Source: Plasmodium malariae (lineage: Eukaryota; Apicomplexa; Aconoidasida; Haemosporida; Plasmodiidae). Taken from it: 64,000 bases of DNA. The translations under genes and the position numbers were made by a program. A model generated the notes under the pieces. That model saw only the letters and a program-made list of their open reading frames with translations, did no database searches and had not been told where the DNA came from. Below, piece by piece: positions 47,238-58,918 of the stretch (within the stretch, counting starts at the first letter, position 1; each line of letters begins with the position of its first letter). The stretch lies in contig NC_041779.1 in the NCBI RefSeq assembly GCF_900090045.1, positions 1,575,001 to 1,639,000 on the forward strand, given 5' to 3'.

Positions 47238-48666
47238 TTGTCTTAATACGTTATTTTAAAATTGGTATATTATAATGCCCTTATAGTGTATTTTAAAATG
47301 GCTTAATATTGTGAGTCCCTTTTTTTTTGAACCCATTCGCACTTGTAACGGATACACATAAATTCGTTTCGTTGTATATGTATTATGTATGTTTGTGCAT
47401 ATATATATTTGGGCATATGTATGTTGGCATGGCTGTTTGTATGTTTTTATGCGGACGCTTTTTTGTTTAGTGTGTTTTTTAGAAAAGGCTTTATATTATC
47501 CATTTGATTCCTCATAGCGCATTTAATATATGGGCTGTTTCTACAAATATAATTTTAAAATTAGTAGTTTTTTTTTAAAAGCTTATTTACTTTTTTTGTT
47601 ATGTTCGTTTAATTTTAATTAATTTTGATTTATTTAATTGCAGATTATTTTGATTTATTTTAATTTTAATTAATCTAGTTTAGTTAATTTAGTTTAGTTA
47701 ATTCAGTTTAGTTAATTCAGTTTAGTTAATTCAGTTTAGTTAATTTAATTAATTTAGCTAATTTAGTTCATTTAGTTCATTTTAATATATTTTAATTAAT
47801 TTCAATTTATTTAGTTAATTTTAGTTAATTTTAATTATTTTTAATTTATATAATTTAATTTTCTTTTTTTTTTAAGTCATACATTATGATGAGGAAACAA
47901 CGTTGTATACTAGTACTACAAAATTATGAGAAACAGAGATAACAAAAAAAAAAAAAAAAAATAAAATAAAAAATAAAAAATAAAAAAAGAGCATAAAAAA
48001 AAAAAAAATGGTTAAAATGAGGATTAAAAATAAACGAAATGATTGTTGTAGGAATAAAAATTTCTTATAATTTAAGATGATGCATATCTAAGACAAAGGC
48101 TATAAATGTGTAGACTATAAACATCCTTTTCCTTCATTAAGGTTGTCAATGAATTGTTCATGCTCTTTTAGAGGAATCATTTTATTATGTATACTAAAAA
48201 TTTTACAAGTAAACTGCTTAAGATAAGATTAAACAGGAATATAAAGAAGCACTTGTAATACAGGAAAAGCTCATATGTGTATTTTCGTACGGTTATATAT
48301 AAGATATTGGTCTAGTGCACAATATAGTTTTATGAGGAATGAAATTGTAGCTTCAAATGGGAGTTTACTAATTGCGAAATTGCAAAGAGGAAAAACATAT
48401 ACATACTCTATGTATGCAAGTGTGTATATGTATGTATTTAAGTATGTATATATGCATGTAAGTATGCATATATGTATATACGTACATCCTCATGGGGCGC
48501 ATTCGATCATTTCTTAAGTGGATGTTGTAGTGATTATAAAAGGGTGAGTCTGCACAAAATTATACTTCCTTTTTTTTTTTTTTTTTTTACTGTACTGTTT
48601 TCTACATATTGTCAATTTTTCTCTATTTAAAAACAATAAAAAGAATTATTAACATAACAGTTTTAC
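47238..48666. other. Intergenic region between the small membrane protein and CyRPA
   Basis: Contains a (ttagttaattcagtttagtt)-like array of 10-15 bp units (about 47640-47840), poly(A)/(T) tracts and TA runs. A plus-strand open stretch at 48275-48517 has a non-repetitive start (CIFVRLYIRYWSSAQYSF) but begins without a clean Met context and ends in a TATG microsatellite; I do not call it. Confidence 0.55.
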
Positions 48667-50027
48667 TTAGTCATACTGTGTATAGTGAATTGAGTGCATA
48701 TTTTGTAATCCATGCCCCTTATAATAAGTAAAAAAAAATGTAGATTCATCTTCTTTTATGATGGAACTGTTATAGCATTTATGATCATTATATATATGTT
48801 TTGGGGAGCCTATCATAATTGCATTTTCTTTCGTATAATACAAATAACATAAATCTAAATAATCTTTATCTATATAATTAGTCAAGTAATGATCACTCAA
48901 CTTTGTAATATTTTGTAATAATTTATTTTCTTTAAAAAGATTAACATCATTACAATTGAATGATATATTCGTCCCATTATCAACAGAACAAGCTATATAT
49001 TGTCCACCCGTACTCTTAGTACTAATATTTACTCCTGTGTAAAAATAAAAGCCTAACTCGTCGTTGAATATGTGAGGTGTTAGGGCAAAAAATGGGCTGT
49101 CCGCTTGAAATCCGGAATAGTTGATTTTAATTTGTGTTCTACAAATTACATTAAAGGGAGCATATAATTATATGCATTTGGAAGTATGTATATGTGAGCA
49201 TTCATGTATTAGTGCATTGATATATTCGTGCATTGGTATATTCGTGCATTGGTATATTCGTGCATTGGCATATTCGTGCATTGGTGCATGTATTTAAGTA
49301 TGTATATAAGAACATACATACATATATATGCACGTATTATGCACGTGCAACAAAAGAAAACAGAGCTAAAACTATGCAAAAGGAACTATCTTCTATATAC
49401 CCGAATTTTTGTTTATGCATACCTCCAATTTCTTCCATCATCATCACTGGCAGTGCAAGATGCCAAGTGATCTTCGTTTTTATTGTTTTTTAATTGATTA
49501 GAATGTGTACCACAAATTAATAAATAAGTTTTATTAGAAATTTTTAAAGGAGCGGATGAATAAGATGAATAGTTTTTATTATTAAAAATATCATTATCTA
49601 TGACTACATTTTCTTTTGTAAATGTAGTCCCATCTTGGCTACTCCAACGGTAACAATCCTTAGTATTAGTTTTGTCATTGTTTATATATTCGCAAATTAT
49701 AAGTATAATTTGATTATCATCCACAAAATTAAAAATAGATACAGGTTTAATTTTATAAAATTTTCCTAATAATTCTGATTGTGATATCCATCTATTGTTT
49801 TCTTTTTTCTGTATATATACATGTGATTCTGTATTTTTTATATCATGTTCAACGCAATATTTATATAACTCCTTTTTAAATGCAAAATGAACATCCTGTG
49901 AACACTGTGTGGTATTATTTAAACTGGACGTTTCATCATTTATAAGAATGATGTTCTTGTTTTTTCTTTCACTACAGAGATAAACTACAATATGCAGGAG
50001 GAATAATGCTATTCTTAGTAAAATCAT
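48667..50027 (-). CDS. CyRPA: Cysteine-rich protective antigen (CyRPA), two exons
   Basis: Exon 1 50027-49423 and exon 2 49138-48667 on the minus strand, phase-2 junction at an Arg codon, 358 residues (P. falciparum CyRPA 362). Met at 50027 gives a signal peptide MILLRIALFLLHIVVYLCS; the earlier in-frame codons have no ATG. The mature part has ten cysteines, enough for five disulfides, and repeated short beta-strand patterns with Trp/Tyr turns (NNRWISQSELLGKFYKIKPV; KDCYRWSSQDGTTF; SCTASDDDGRNWR). This suits the sialidase-like six-bladed propeller of CyRPA; the SxDxGxxW-type turns are Asp-box-like. No GPI or membrane segment at the C-terminus (HSIHYTQYD). In P. falciparum CyRPA works at the merozoite apex with RH5 and RIPR. 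Species outside Laverania keep CyRPA but lack RH5, so the partner here is not predictable from this window. Confidence 0.88.
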
Positions 50028-50089
50028 AATGCTGAGTGGGGGTAGCAGCAGCAAAGAAAAGCGCTTGCTGTTGGTTTCAGTATGTATGG

Positions 50090-50515
50090 GGTTGTAGTAT
50101 GTAAGAGGTTGATGTGTATATGTGGTTGATGTGTATACGTGGTTGATGTGTATACGTGGTTGATGTGTATATGTGGTTGATGTGTATATGTGGTTGATGT
50201 GTATATGTGGTTGATGTGTATATGTGGTTGATGTGTATATGTGGTTGATGTGTATGTGGTTGATGTGTATATGTGGTTGATGTGTATATGTGGTTGATGT
50301 GTATATGTGGTTGATGTGTATATGTGGTTGATGTGTATAGTGGTTGATGTGTATATGTGGTTGATGTGTATATGTGGTTGATGTGTATATGTGGTTGATG
50401 TGTATATGTGGTTGATGTGTATATGTGTGATGTGTATGGTTGAAGTACGTGTATGGTTGAAGTACGTGTATGGTTGAAGTACGTGTATGGTTGAAGTACG
50501 TGTATGGTTTGAAGT
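50090..50515 (+). repeat. 17-bp minisatellite immediately upstream of CyRPA
   Basis: About nineteen copies of a GT-rich 17-bp unit (gtggttgatgtgtatat) from about 50105 to 50435, followed by five copies of a related unit gtatggttgaagtacgt (50436-50513). Copies with one to three bases missing occur. The array starts about 65 bp 5' of the CyRPA start codon on the coding strand, so it lies in the 5' untranslated region or core promoter. Confidence 0.9.
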
Positions 50516-53500
50516 ACTTATGCGAGTGTGTTAATACATATGTGCGTACTTACATATTTGTGATTGTACTATGAAACCAATACAATAAGAGATATGAAAG
50601 GTAGCCTAAGTTTCATGAAAGACTTTTATTTATCGTGATAAAAGGAATAAGTACTTCAAGAGAAGGAAAAAATCATTTAAAATGGATATTTCAGTTAAAA
50701 GAAAAAAGTGTCAATGGGTATAATGATCTACACAACGGAAGAGCAAAAAAAAAAAAAAAAAAAACATATCTATCTATCTATATATATATATATATATATA
50801 TGCAGAATAATTTTTACTGAAAAATTCAGGTGTAAAACGGATAATACTTCGTACGTTTTAGGGAAAGTTAAAATATACTTGGTATAGTAAATGTAATGTT
50901 AATTAAAAAAAAAAAAAAAAGTACACCTATATATATATGTGTATATGTAAACAAGGAAAAAAGGCTATTCATGGATATTAAAATTTGTTATTATTGCGGA
51001 AGAAAAAATTCTTTTAGCTCAAAAATGTAACAGCCCTTTTATTAATTGGTATTAAATAGTAGTGGTCTATAAAAAAATAATTAGAATTACTCTAAAAAAA
51101 TATTTTTTTTTTTTTTTTTGTTTTTCCCCTTAATTTGTTTGAATTTGTTGACTATTTATCCTGCAAAAAGATTTAAAAAAAAAAAACTCTGCGTAAAAAT
51201 ATGAGGTTAAAATATTTTAAAAATATGTGTAATTCAAAATTTTCTTTTTTACACATTCGAATTAGCTGATAAGAATTTTACTATGAAAAGGAAACAGGAG
51301 AATTAATCAAAAAAGAGAAAATAGAATAGTTCCTTATTTATTTTATTTTTAATTTATTATTATTATTTTTATATTTATGAACAATAGTTCATTTAATTTT
51401 TCGTAATAATTTCCTTTTAATTTAATAATTTTTTAAACAAAATTTTGTACTAGTACATTATTTTGTACGCTTATAAAACCGCGTATAAAAAGCAGTTAAA
51501 TCAATATAAGTTTACATCATGTAAAGGGTTAATATTATATGTTTGTACTACACATTAAAACAATAGCGAAAATAGGATTATTAGGGAGAGGTGGCTGGAA
51601 AAAAGTAGAATAATTTTTTTCTTTGATTTTTTAATAATTATATTTGATGTACTTTTTTTTTTTTTATATGTTAATTTTTAAATGAGAAAATATGAAATAG
51701 AGAACTAATCTATTTTTACACATGTGAAATTTATTCTTTTAAATTGTGTAGTGGTGTTTGTTTGATGAAGAGTTTTTCCTATTTGAACATATATATGGGT
51801 ATTTCCCGCGGGTTTGGCGTGTTTAACCTTTTATACAAGTATGCATATGTACAGATATGTACATATATGTATATGTATGTATATGTATGTATATGTATGT
51901 ATATGGATGTGTATGTATGTATATGTATGTATATGTATGTCTATGTATGTACGTATGTGCATATATATATGTATGTTTATGAAGGCAAATTAACCCAATT
52001 TAAGGAGTCGTATTGTATTATTGAAAACATTTTACAAAATAAAAAATGAACGAGAAAAATTTACACGGATAATTATTTTTTTAAAAATGGACTTTTACAA
52101 ATATGGGATATTTCAGGTGTTTTAAAATTAAAGAAAATGGAAGGCTGTTAGTTTTTAGTGATATATACATACATGCATCTCCCTACCCAAACACACACCT
52201 ATGTGTATACATATGTAGACTTAACGCTATTTTATATATTCTCATGTTTAATTATTATAAATTTTTATATCACTATAGAAGGTTTACCATATATTTATCC
52301 TTTTATTCATAAAAGCGAAATAATTTATTATATGTCCATTCATTAAAATGAAATACTGTAAAGTATATGGAACTTGTTTTTTTATTCTTATGCAGAAAAA
52401 AAAAAGAATAGAAGAAAAAAAAAAAAACAAAATTACCGTACAGTATAGTGCAATACAATGTAATACAATATAATATAATATAATACAATATAATACAATA
52501 TAATATGAAATACTATGTAAAAGATTTTGCTTTATAATATTATATAATACAAAGGCTTACATTTACCGATTAGTTACAACTCTGAAATTATGATTAATGG
52601 CTTGAATAGCAGTAAAAAAAAAAAAAAAAAAAAAAAAAGAAAAGAAATAGTCATGTTGTGTATTGGCTTATTTTAGATATGAAGCAAGCAGAAGTAAGGA
52701 TGTTTCATTTTTTTTTTTTTTTAATTTTTATTGATATGTATATATATATGTATATATGTATTTATGCGAGTATAGGAAAAAACAATAACAAAAAAAAATA
52801 AAATATAATTAAATTATATTAAATTAAATTTTCTACTTCACAAGGGAGTGTTACTTTTTTCCTGTTTAAGTAAGATATTTTCGTTGTACCTACTACAATA
52901 TTTCTCTGAATGGTAAATAGTATATTGTTTTGGTAGCAATACTCAAATATAATTTTCATGATACATTTTGGTGTTATATATATATACGTGTTGTATTGCA
53001 TTAGGGCTTAATTTTTCTTTTTTTCTATTATTTTTCTATAATTTTTCTACTAATTTTCTATAATTTTTCTACTATTTTTCTATAATTTTTCTACTAATTT
53101 TCTATAATTTTTCTACTAATTTTCTATAATTTTTCTACTAATTTTCTATAATTTTTCTACTAATTTTCTATAATTTTCTACTAATTTTCTATAATTTTTC
53201 TACTAATTTTCTATAATTTTTCTACTAATTTTCTATAATTTATCTACTAATTTTCTATTATTTTTTTTTTTTTTTTCGTTTTTTTGTTGTTCTTTATGTT
53301 GTGCTATTTGTTCTTTTTGATGACTATTTTTTTTTTTTTTTATCTTTTTTTTCTGAAGTATATATATTTTTGTCAAATTTGTTTTTTCTTTTTTTTTTTT
53401 TTGTAAATAAGAATATTAATTATATATGAAAGAGGTGCTTCTTTTTTTGTACTTTTTTTTTTTTTTTTTTTTATACTAAAAATTAATACTTATGTAAGAT

Positions 53501-53583
53501 TAGGCCTACTACACAATTTCGTCAATTTCGTAATAACACTTAGATTTGTTCTAAATAATAATAGTTAAAAAAAAAAAAAAATT
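50516..53583. other. Divergent intergenic region between CyRPA and PHIST
   Basis: 3 kb. A gtatat/gtatgt array (51860-51975) and a 22-bp tttctactaattttctataa-type array (about 53020-53265) are the main repeats. A short plus-strand stretch at 51766-52048 could be two exons (MKSFSYLNIYM joined over a GT..AG intron to GKLTQFKESYCIIENILQNK), but the product would be only 33 residues. Another stretch at 50641-50750 (GISTSREGKNHLKWIFQLKE) lacks an ATG. Neither is supported well enough to be called a gene. Confidence 0.5.
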
Positions 53584-54815
53584 ATGGAATATAGCAGCAG
53601 TGAGTTTTCTGATGCAGATTCATGCATTTATTCATCGGTAAAAACATTAGATAGGGAACGGTGTAATAACATCATTTCTCCTTTTTTATATAGAAAACCA
53701 AAAAAAAAGAGGGGTATTAAAAATGCTTTATCTAAATTATTTACGGCATCTTTGTTATCCAATTCGTTATACCCAACGCCAAGTGTGAGAAGAAAAATAA
53801 AAATATAAGAGGGATGTGCATGCGTTTATATATAGATGCATATATGCTTATTTACGCAATTGTATTTATTGAAATATCGACTTTTTGGAAGAAAGTCCAT
53901 ATGTATGTATTATCTACATATTATATACGTATATATATATATAAGTACGCCTATGCATATGAAGGTTTGTATTTATGTAAGAATGCACATGCGTATGTAT
54001 GTGTATATCTTTTGCTGTAGGGACAAGAAATAACGGCAGGCAATAGAATATTTGATACCAAATTACGCATTAGTCGTCGTGATAAAATACAAATGGATGG
54101 AAATTATAGAAACATAGTAGATCGTTTGAAAAAGGAAAAGGAAATTAATGAACTAAGTGATAACTGTAGTGATACAGCAGAAACGTCATCCTATACTTCA
54201 GGGGAAAACGAATATGATAGTGTTAATAGCTTCGGTGATAGTTTGGATGAGAGTGTTGATGATGAGTCGATGGAATTCCAAATGGAGGATATAAAGATAT
54301 TGAAAGATAACAAAATAATAGAAGACCATGAAATTCCATATAGTTGTAAAGCATCAGATTTTAATTATAATATATCTGAAGAAGATTTAGATGATATATT
54401 GAATCATTTAATTGATCCTTTAAAGTATAGACAGATGTTTGTTTTATTTAATTATGTTCATAATATTCAAAGAAATAAGTGTCTTCAAATGCAAGATATT
54501 TTAAAAAAGTATTGTGAATATTTGGGAAAAGAGAAAAATTTACCTGATGAAATAATTAATAAAATATGGGCAAAAAATTGTTCATACATGATAAGTGAAA
54601 TATTGAAAAAGGACTTTGCTGATTTTAATTCTTTAAATGGGATGTTAAAACTTGGATCAGTTCAACGTTATGAATTTGCTAACTTTTTAAATGATACAAA
54701 ATTATCCTGGGAAACATTTACACGAGAAATGGACAATAAATTGATGGAAATGATATATATCGATATAGAACGTGGGTCCATTGAGGGGGATGACTTAATG
54801 AAATCCGACTCCTAA
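53584..54815 (+). CDS. PHIST-domain protein (Plasmodium helical interspersed subtelomeric family), two exons
   Basis: Exon 1 53584-53784 and exon 2 54021-54815, phase 0 with a GTGAGA donor, 331 residues. Exon 1 holds a basic stretch and a short, recessed hydrophobic segment (about 45-63, IKNALSKLFTASLLSNSLY). Exon 2 opens GQEITAGNRIFDTKLRISRR and has an acidic Ser-rich linker. The all-helical PHIST domain follows at about 175-320: SEEDLDDILNHLIDPLKYRQ, QDILKKYCEYLGKE, IINKIWAKNCSYMI and LNDTKLSWETFTREMDNKLM, with the two spaced Trp typical of the family. PHIST proteins are mostly exported to the host red cell. A canonical RxLxE/D/Q motif is not seen; RNIVD at about 95-99 is a weak variant. 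The equivalent P. falciparum locus, from memory, is a PHISTb gene next to CyRPA. Confidence 0.75.
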
Positions 54816-55211
54816 TACATTCAGTTCTACTGTTTTTTAGAAATGATCCACTAAAGGAGGTATCAAGACGGGTGAGGGAGTGTGCACAAGCATAATACAC
54901 AAAATATAGCTAATATGCATATATGTTCATATGTATGCTTGTGGGTAATTTTTGCTGATAATATATGCTATATATATATATGCACGCGTAAGGCCCCTTT
55001 CATTCGGTTAGTGTCCGTTTGTTAGTTCAGTCACTCGTTCGGTCCCTCGTCCAGTCATCCGCCCAGCCATTCATGGATTTTTTATTTTTTCCATCTTTCA
55101 TGTAATAAACTCCTTTATGTAAATTACCCTCAAATATAATTCTGAACCTTTTTTATTATTAAACCTACCTTAGGATATACTTTTCCTGCCTTATTATATT
55201 TAGACTTGCCG

Positions 55212-55252
<41 letters not shown>

Positions 55253-55315
55253 AAGATTATTTCCGTGTGATAAAACGTATTTCCATAGGAGTAAACTTCT
55301 TCCTAACGTTTAACA
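54816..55315. other. Intergenic spacer 3' of PHIST
   Basis: TA/ATG microsatellites (54960-54985; (TA)n 55217-55249) and a short gttcagtcactcgttcggtc-like direct-repeat patch near 55010-55075 that is unusually GC-rich for the window. No gene seen. Confidence 0.6.
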
Positions 55316-55444
55316 ATGTCAACATTTTACCAAAATTACATAAATACTTCGATAATTTCTGCAACAAAAGAGAGACCTCCAAGATGTAGATTTAATTTTA
55401 TATGTCCTCCTGAATGGCCGATTTGTTATTTATGGTACACGTGA
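55316..55444 (+). CDS. Candidate micro-ORF with Cys/Trp/Pro-rich sequence
   Basis: An ATG-started frame of 42 codons, reading MSTFYQNYINTSIISATKER then PPRCRFNFICPPEWPICYLW. Its composition (three Cys, two Trp, five Pro) is most unlike the AT-rich background, and it begins after a short leader. It ends at a TGA right after two possible donors (TATG|GTACAC and ACAC|GTGATA). A second frame over the same bases is also open for 32 codons. It may be a whole micro-protein or a first exon. A frame further right (RVFIFLRYPIFSETYLYIKL at about 55470-55530) could belong to it, but would need an intron of only about 26 bases. Unrecognised. Confidence 0.3.
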   Translation: MSTFYQNYINTSIISATKERPPRCRFNFICPPEWPICYLWYT

Positions 55445-55620
55445 TAACTGTTTTTACTTCAACTAGTAGGGTTTTCATTTTTTTGAGATATCCAATTTTT
55501 AGTGAAACGTACTTGTACATTAAGCTTGAAGAGTGCATTTACGCCCTTGTGTACACATACATGAATAGGCAAATGCACAAACATGCGAACACGCGCAAAC
55601 ACGCAAAAATGCAAACACAC

Positions 55621-55659
<39 letters not shown>

Positions 55660-56685
55660 TTAAGCAAACTTTATATGGCATTTGTTTCTTTTCATGAACA
55701 CAATAATAAGCGGCCATTATTCGTTCTTGTCTCCTATTTTTAAGAACGATTCAGTGGTATAAAAAAAGTGGGAAGCAGGAGCCCTATATTTTTACTGAAA
55801 TAATTTTGTGCAAAAGGATTTCATTATATTCTTTAGTGATTATCGAAAGGAAAAACTTACGGAAGTACATTTTTTTTTTTTTTTTTTTTTTTTTTGCAGA
55901 ATGGTAAAAAGGAAATTATCAAAACGTTAGAACAACATACATAAATATATATATGCACAAGTGACAAGGTGGGAATGAAAGAAAACTCCAACTGACACTT
56001 TTACTTACGAATAATGACCATATTGGTACAAAATATATTTGGTAAAAAAATTCTGAACCGTTAACACAATTATTTATTTATAAGAGAGGGGAGAAATAGC
56101 TACAAGATAAAACTTATTTATCATTTGACAAAACTAAAATGATAGTTATATAAAACTATAGCGAGCAATAGACTAAAGGTGCAATTTTTATAAATACTGC
56201 ATGCATATATGTCTACACGATTAATTTTTTTTTTTTGTTATTATTTTTTATTTTATGTAACAATAAGAGGAAGGAGGGTTTTGCTGAAATGTCTAGAAGG
56301 AAGCTAACATAAAGGGATCACTCACATATTAGGTAATTACTTCAAAATTATATCCGTAAATTATTTTGTTTTCGTAATTATATTGTATATATTCATATAC
56401 ACATATGTACATTATAAGTATATAATGTTAAAGTTAAAAGTGCATACGGGGGGTGGGGGACACAACAAGGTTATAACGTCTATACATATACTTATATATA
56501 TAGTTACATCAATACAATTTTCTTAATTTGCAAAATGTGCGCAGCGCTTGTATCGTTGTAATTGGTGTATATTTAAATAATGCAGCTGATATACTTGTTA
56601 TTTTTAAAAAATCCATGTTAGAATATTAAAGGACGTATATGTTGTCTGTATTGTTTTTACGTGTATATGTAATGTAGGAGCGTAC

Positions 56686-56741
<56 letters not shown>

Positions 56742-57083
56742 TAATATGACGATATTTTATTAGGGAGTTTTATTCAAAAGGTATAACTTTTCATAATTAA
56801 AGCTTATAATGATAATCAAAAACAAAATAATAATATAAACTATATGACAAAAAAAAAAAAAAGTATTACTTTAATAGTAATAAATCATTTTATATATCTA
56901 TCTGTATCTATCTATATCTATCTATATATATCTATATATATCTATATCTATCTATATATATCTATATATATCTATATCTATCTATATATATCTATATATA
57001 TCTATATATATCTATATATATCTATATCTATCTATATATATCTATATCTATCTATATATATCTATATATATCTATATATATAT
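55445..57083. other. Intergenic region with TA and TATC microsatellites
   Basis: Holds (TA)n runs (55625-55656, 56692-56740), a poly(T) tract (55869-55895) and a tatctatatatc array (56890-57085). No gene is supported apart from the candidates on either side. Confidence 0.6.
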
Positions 57084-57475
57084 ATGAGTGCACAAAACAA
57101 AATCTACGATGTTAGTAGATATATAAAACATACGTATACACATAAAAAATGCAAAACTTTAAAAGAAATAGAATAGAGTCTTATATTTTATGAACAAATA
57201 TAAGGAACATATTTCTTTTAAAATACATTTAACATATAAAATATATTATTTTGCTTTGTTATGTTTTGTTTTCACCTAAAAGGATAATTACATTGGGGGC
57301 TTCTTTTTTAGGTTCCATTGCTTTTTTGCTTCAATATTTTTTTCTTTTTTTTTTTTTTAGACCCATTTAATTCCTCCTTCAGCATGTAACGCAAACAACA
57401 ATTATGCAGTAAAGGAGGACTTTCTAAATATGGGTAATTTAAAATATTTAATTAGACAAATGAATATATTTGCGC

Positions 57476-57520
<45 letters not shown>

Positions 57521-57576
57521 CATTGCTGCTCCTTAAAATATTCGTGCGCCCTTACTGGATGGCACGCAAACAGTAA
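57084..57576 (+). CDS. Candidate small gene with a microsatellite-coded Tyr/Ile segment
   Basis: Exon 1 57084-57110 (MSAQNKIYD) and exon 2 from 57361, after a T-rich acceptor, join in phase 0. Exon 2 reads [20 protein letters not shown] and [19 protein letters not shown], both of mixed composition. At 57478 the frame either meets a GT donor or simply continues through a (TA)n run coding Tyr-Ile and then [18 protein letters not shown] to a stop at 57576, about 80 residues in all. The tail would be a hydrophobic segment with basic end. No family recognised. The gene runs convergent to the tryptophan-rich antigen, less than 100 bp from its 3' end. Confidence 0.35.
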
Positions 57577-57669
57577 CAATTATACGATGGCGTGGAGAAA
57601 TAAATAAAAAAAAAAAAAAAAAAAAAAAAAGAAAGAAAGGAATTTTTTGAATTATCTTTTCATCATTAT

Positions 57670-58918
57670 TTACTTATACGTTACATACTTTGCTCGAGAA
57701 AAATGGTGGTTTCTCTCTTTAACCCATATAAACCATTGTTTTTCTCTTATCCATGAATTAATAAAAGACTCCATCCATAGGTTAAACATAATTTGTTTAT
57801 CATTTTTCCATTTAGACCAATTATTAGATCTATTTTCTCTAATATACTGTTCTTTATTCATAACCCAACTATTCCACTGAACCATTTCTTTATTAAGTCT
57901 TTCTCTCCAATTTAGCCAATTAGCTCTATCTTGTAAATTTACTGATCTGGCCCAACTTTCTTCCCATTTCGACCAGTATTTATCTTCTTCACATTTCCAG
58001 TCAGTCATAATCCACGTAACAATTCTTTGATTTTTCCACTTTAGCCATTCTTTGACACTCCATACATCTAAATATGATTCATTGTCATTAATCCAGTTTT
58101 TCCAATCTTTTTCCATTAACTCTTTTCCTTCTGTTGTCATCCATTCTTTCCATTCATTTTCATCTAATGTTAAAGATTTTTTCAAAATATCTGATTTTAT
58201 ATTTTCTAAATTTTCATGATAATGCATCCATTTTGATTCCATAAATTTTATAAAGTCATTCCAATCCTTTTCCTTTCCAACTAGCCATTTCATCTTTTCG
58301 TTTTCTATGGTATTATAAAATTCATTCCATTCTACTTCAATATTCCCTAGCCATTTGTTCCACTCATTGTCCTTCCACTCTTCTGTTTTACCTAAGAGTC
58401 CTGGGTGAAATTCTATGGCTGGGGGCATATTATAATGAAGGCTTTGGGTCATTGGGGGTGGCTAAAAGGGGTAAAAGCACAAATGCATATTACGTAAACA
58501 TATACAACATAACATAATGGGCACATGGTAAAACGTACAACACGTACATGCGTAATTGCGTAACTGGGGAATTACGTAAATGCGTAAATATGTACACGCA
58601 TAAGCACATAGAAATTCACAAAATACATAAGATTAGTACAAATTGGTAAGGGGGGAGATGTAACTATCCCCTCATATTCAATTTTTATGTATATATAATG
58701 TATGCATATACCTGCGTAACTCTACTAAGCAACACGGAGGTTGAAGAAAATAGATACATAATGGCCGAAAAAATGGACGTAAGAACATTCATGGCCGGAT
58801 TATTCTGATGCGCCATTCGTTGATAATCCATGGGCATTGTCCTTGGTGCCGGTCGAAAATTAGTATTGGTATTTTGTGTGGGTACATAATCATATACTTG
58901 TCTATAATATGGATCCAT
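57670..58918 (-). CDS. Tryptophan-rich antigen (Pv-fam-a / TRAg type), two exons
   Basis: Exon 1 58918-58712 (69 residues) and exon 2 58461-57670 (263 residues), phase 0, total 332. Exon 1 has a polar Pro/Gln/Asn-rich start (MDPYYRQVYDYVPTQNTNTN) and a hydrophobic segment near 43-64 (MNVLTSIFSAIMYLFSSTSV) that acts as a recessed signal or span. Exon 2 is the tryptophan-rich domain, with more than thirty Trp spaced about 8-12 residues apart, in patterns such as KWLGNIEVEWNEFYN, KDWNDFIKFMESKWMHYHEN and KEWLKWKNQRIVTWIMTDWK. Charged residues separate the Trp, so a helical bundle is likely. In P. vivax and related species this family includes merozoite surface and host-cell-binding proteins; no host receptor can be inferred here. 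The two-exon structure is typical. Its 3' end is convergent with the candidate gene at 57084. Confidence 0.88.

Noticed and set aside
50635..50820. Plus-strand frame with GISTSREGKNHLKWIFQLKE
   Set aside because: Starts at a non-ATG codon, ends in poly(A) and TA microsatellite, and has no partner exon.
52103..52346. Plus-strand frames between CyRPA and PHIST
   Set aside because: Short, with two frames equally open, and no acceptor/donor pair that extends either.
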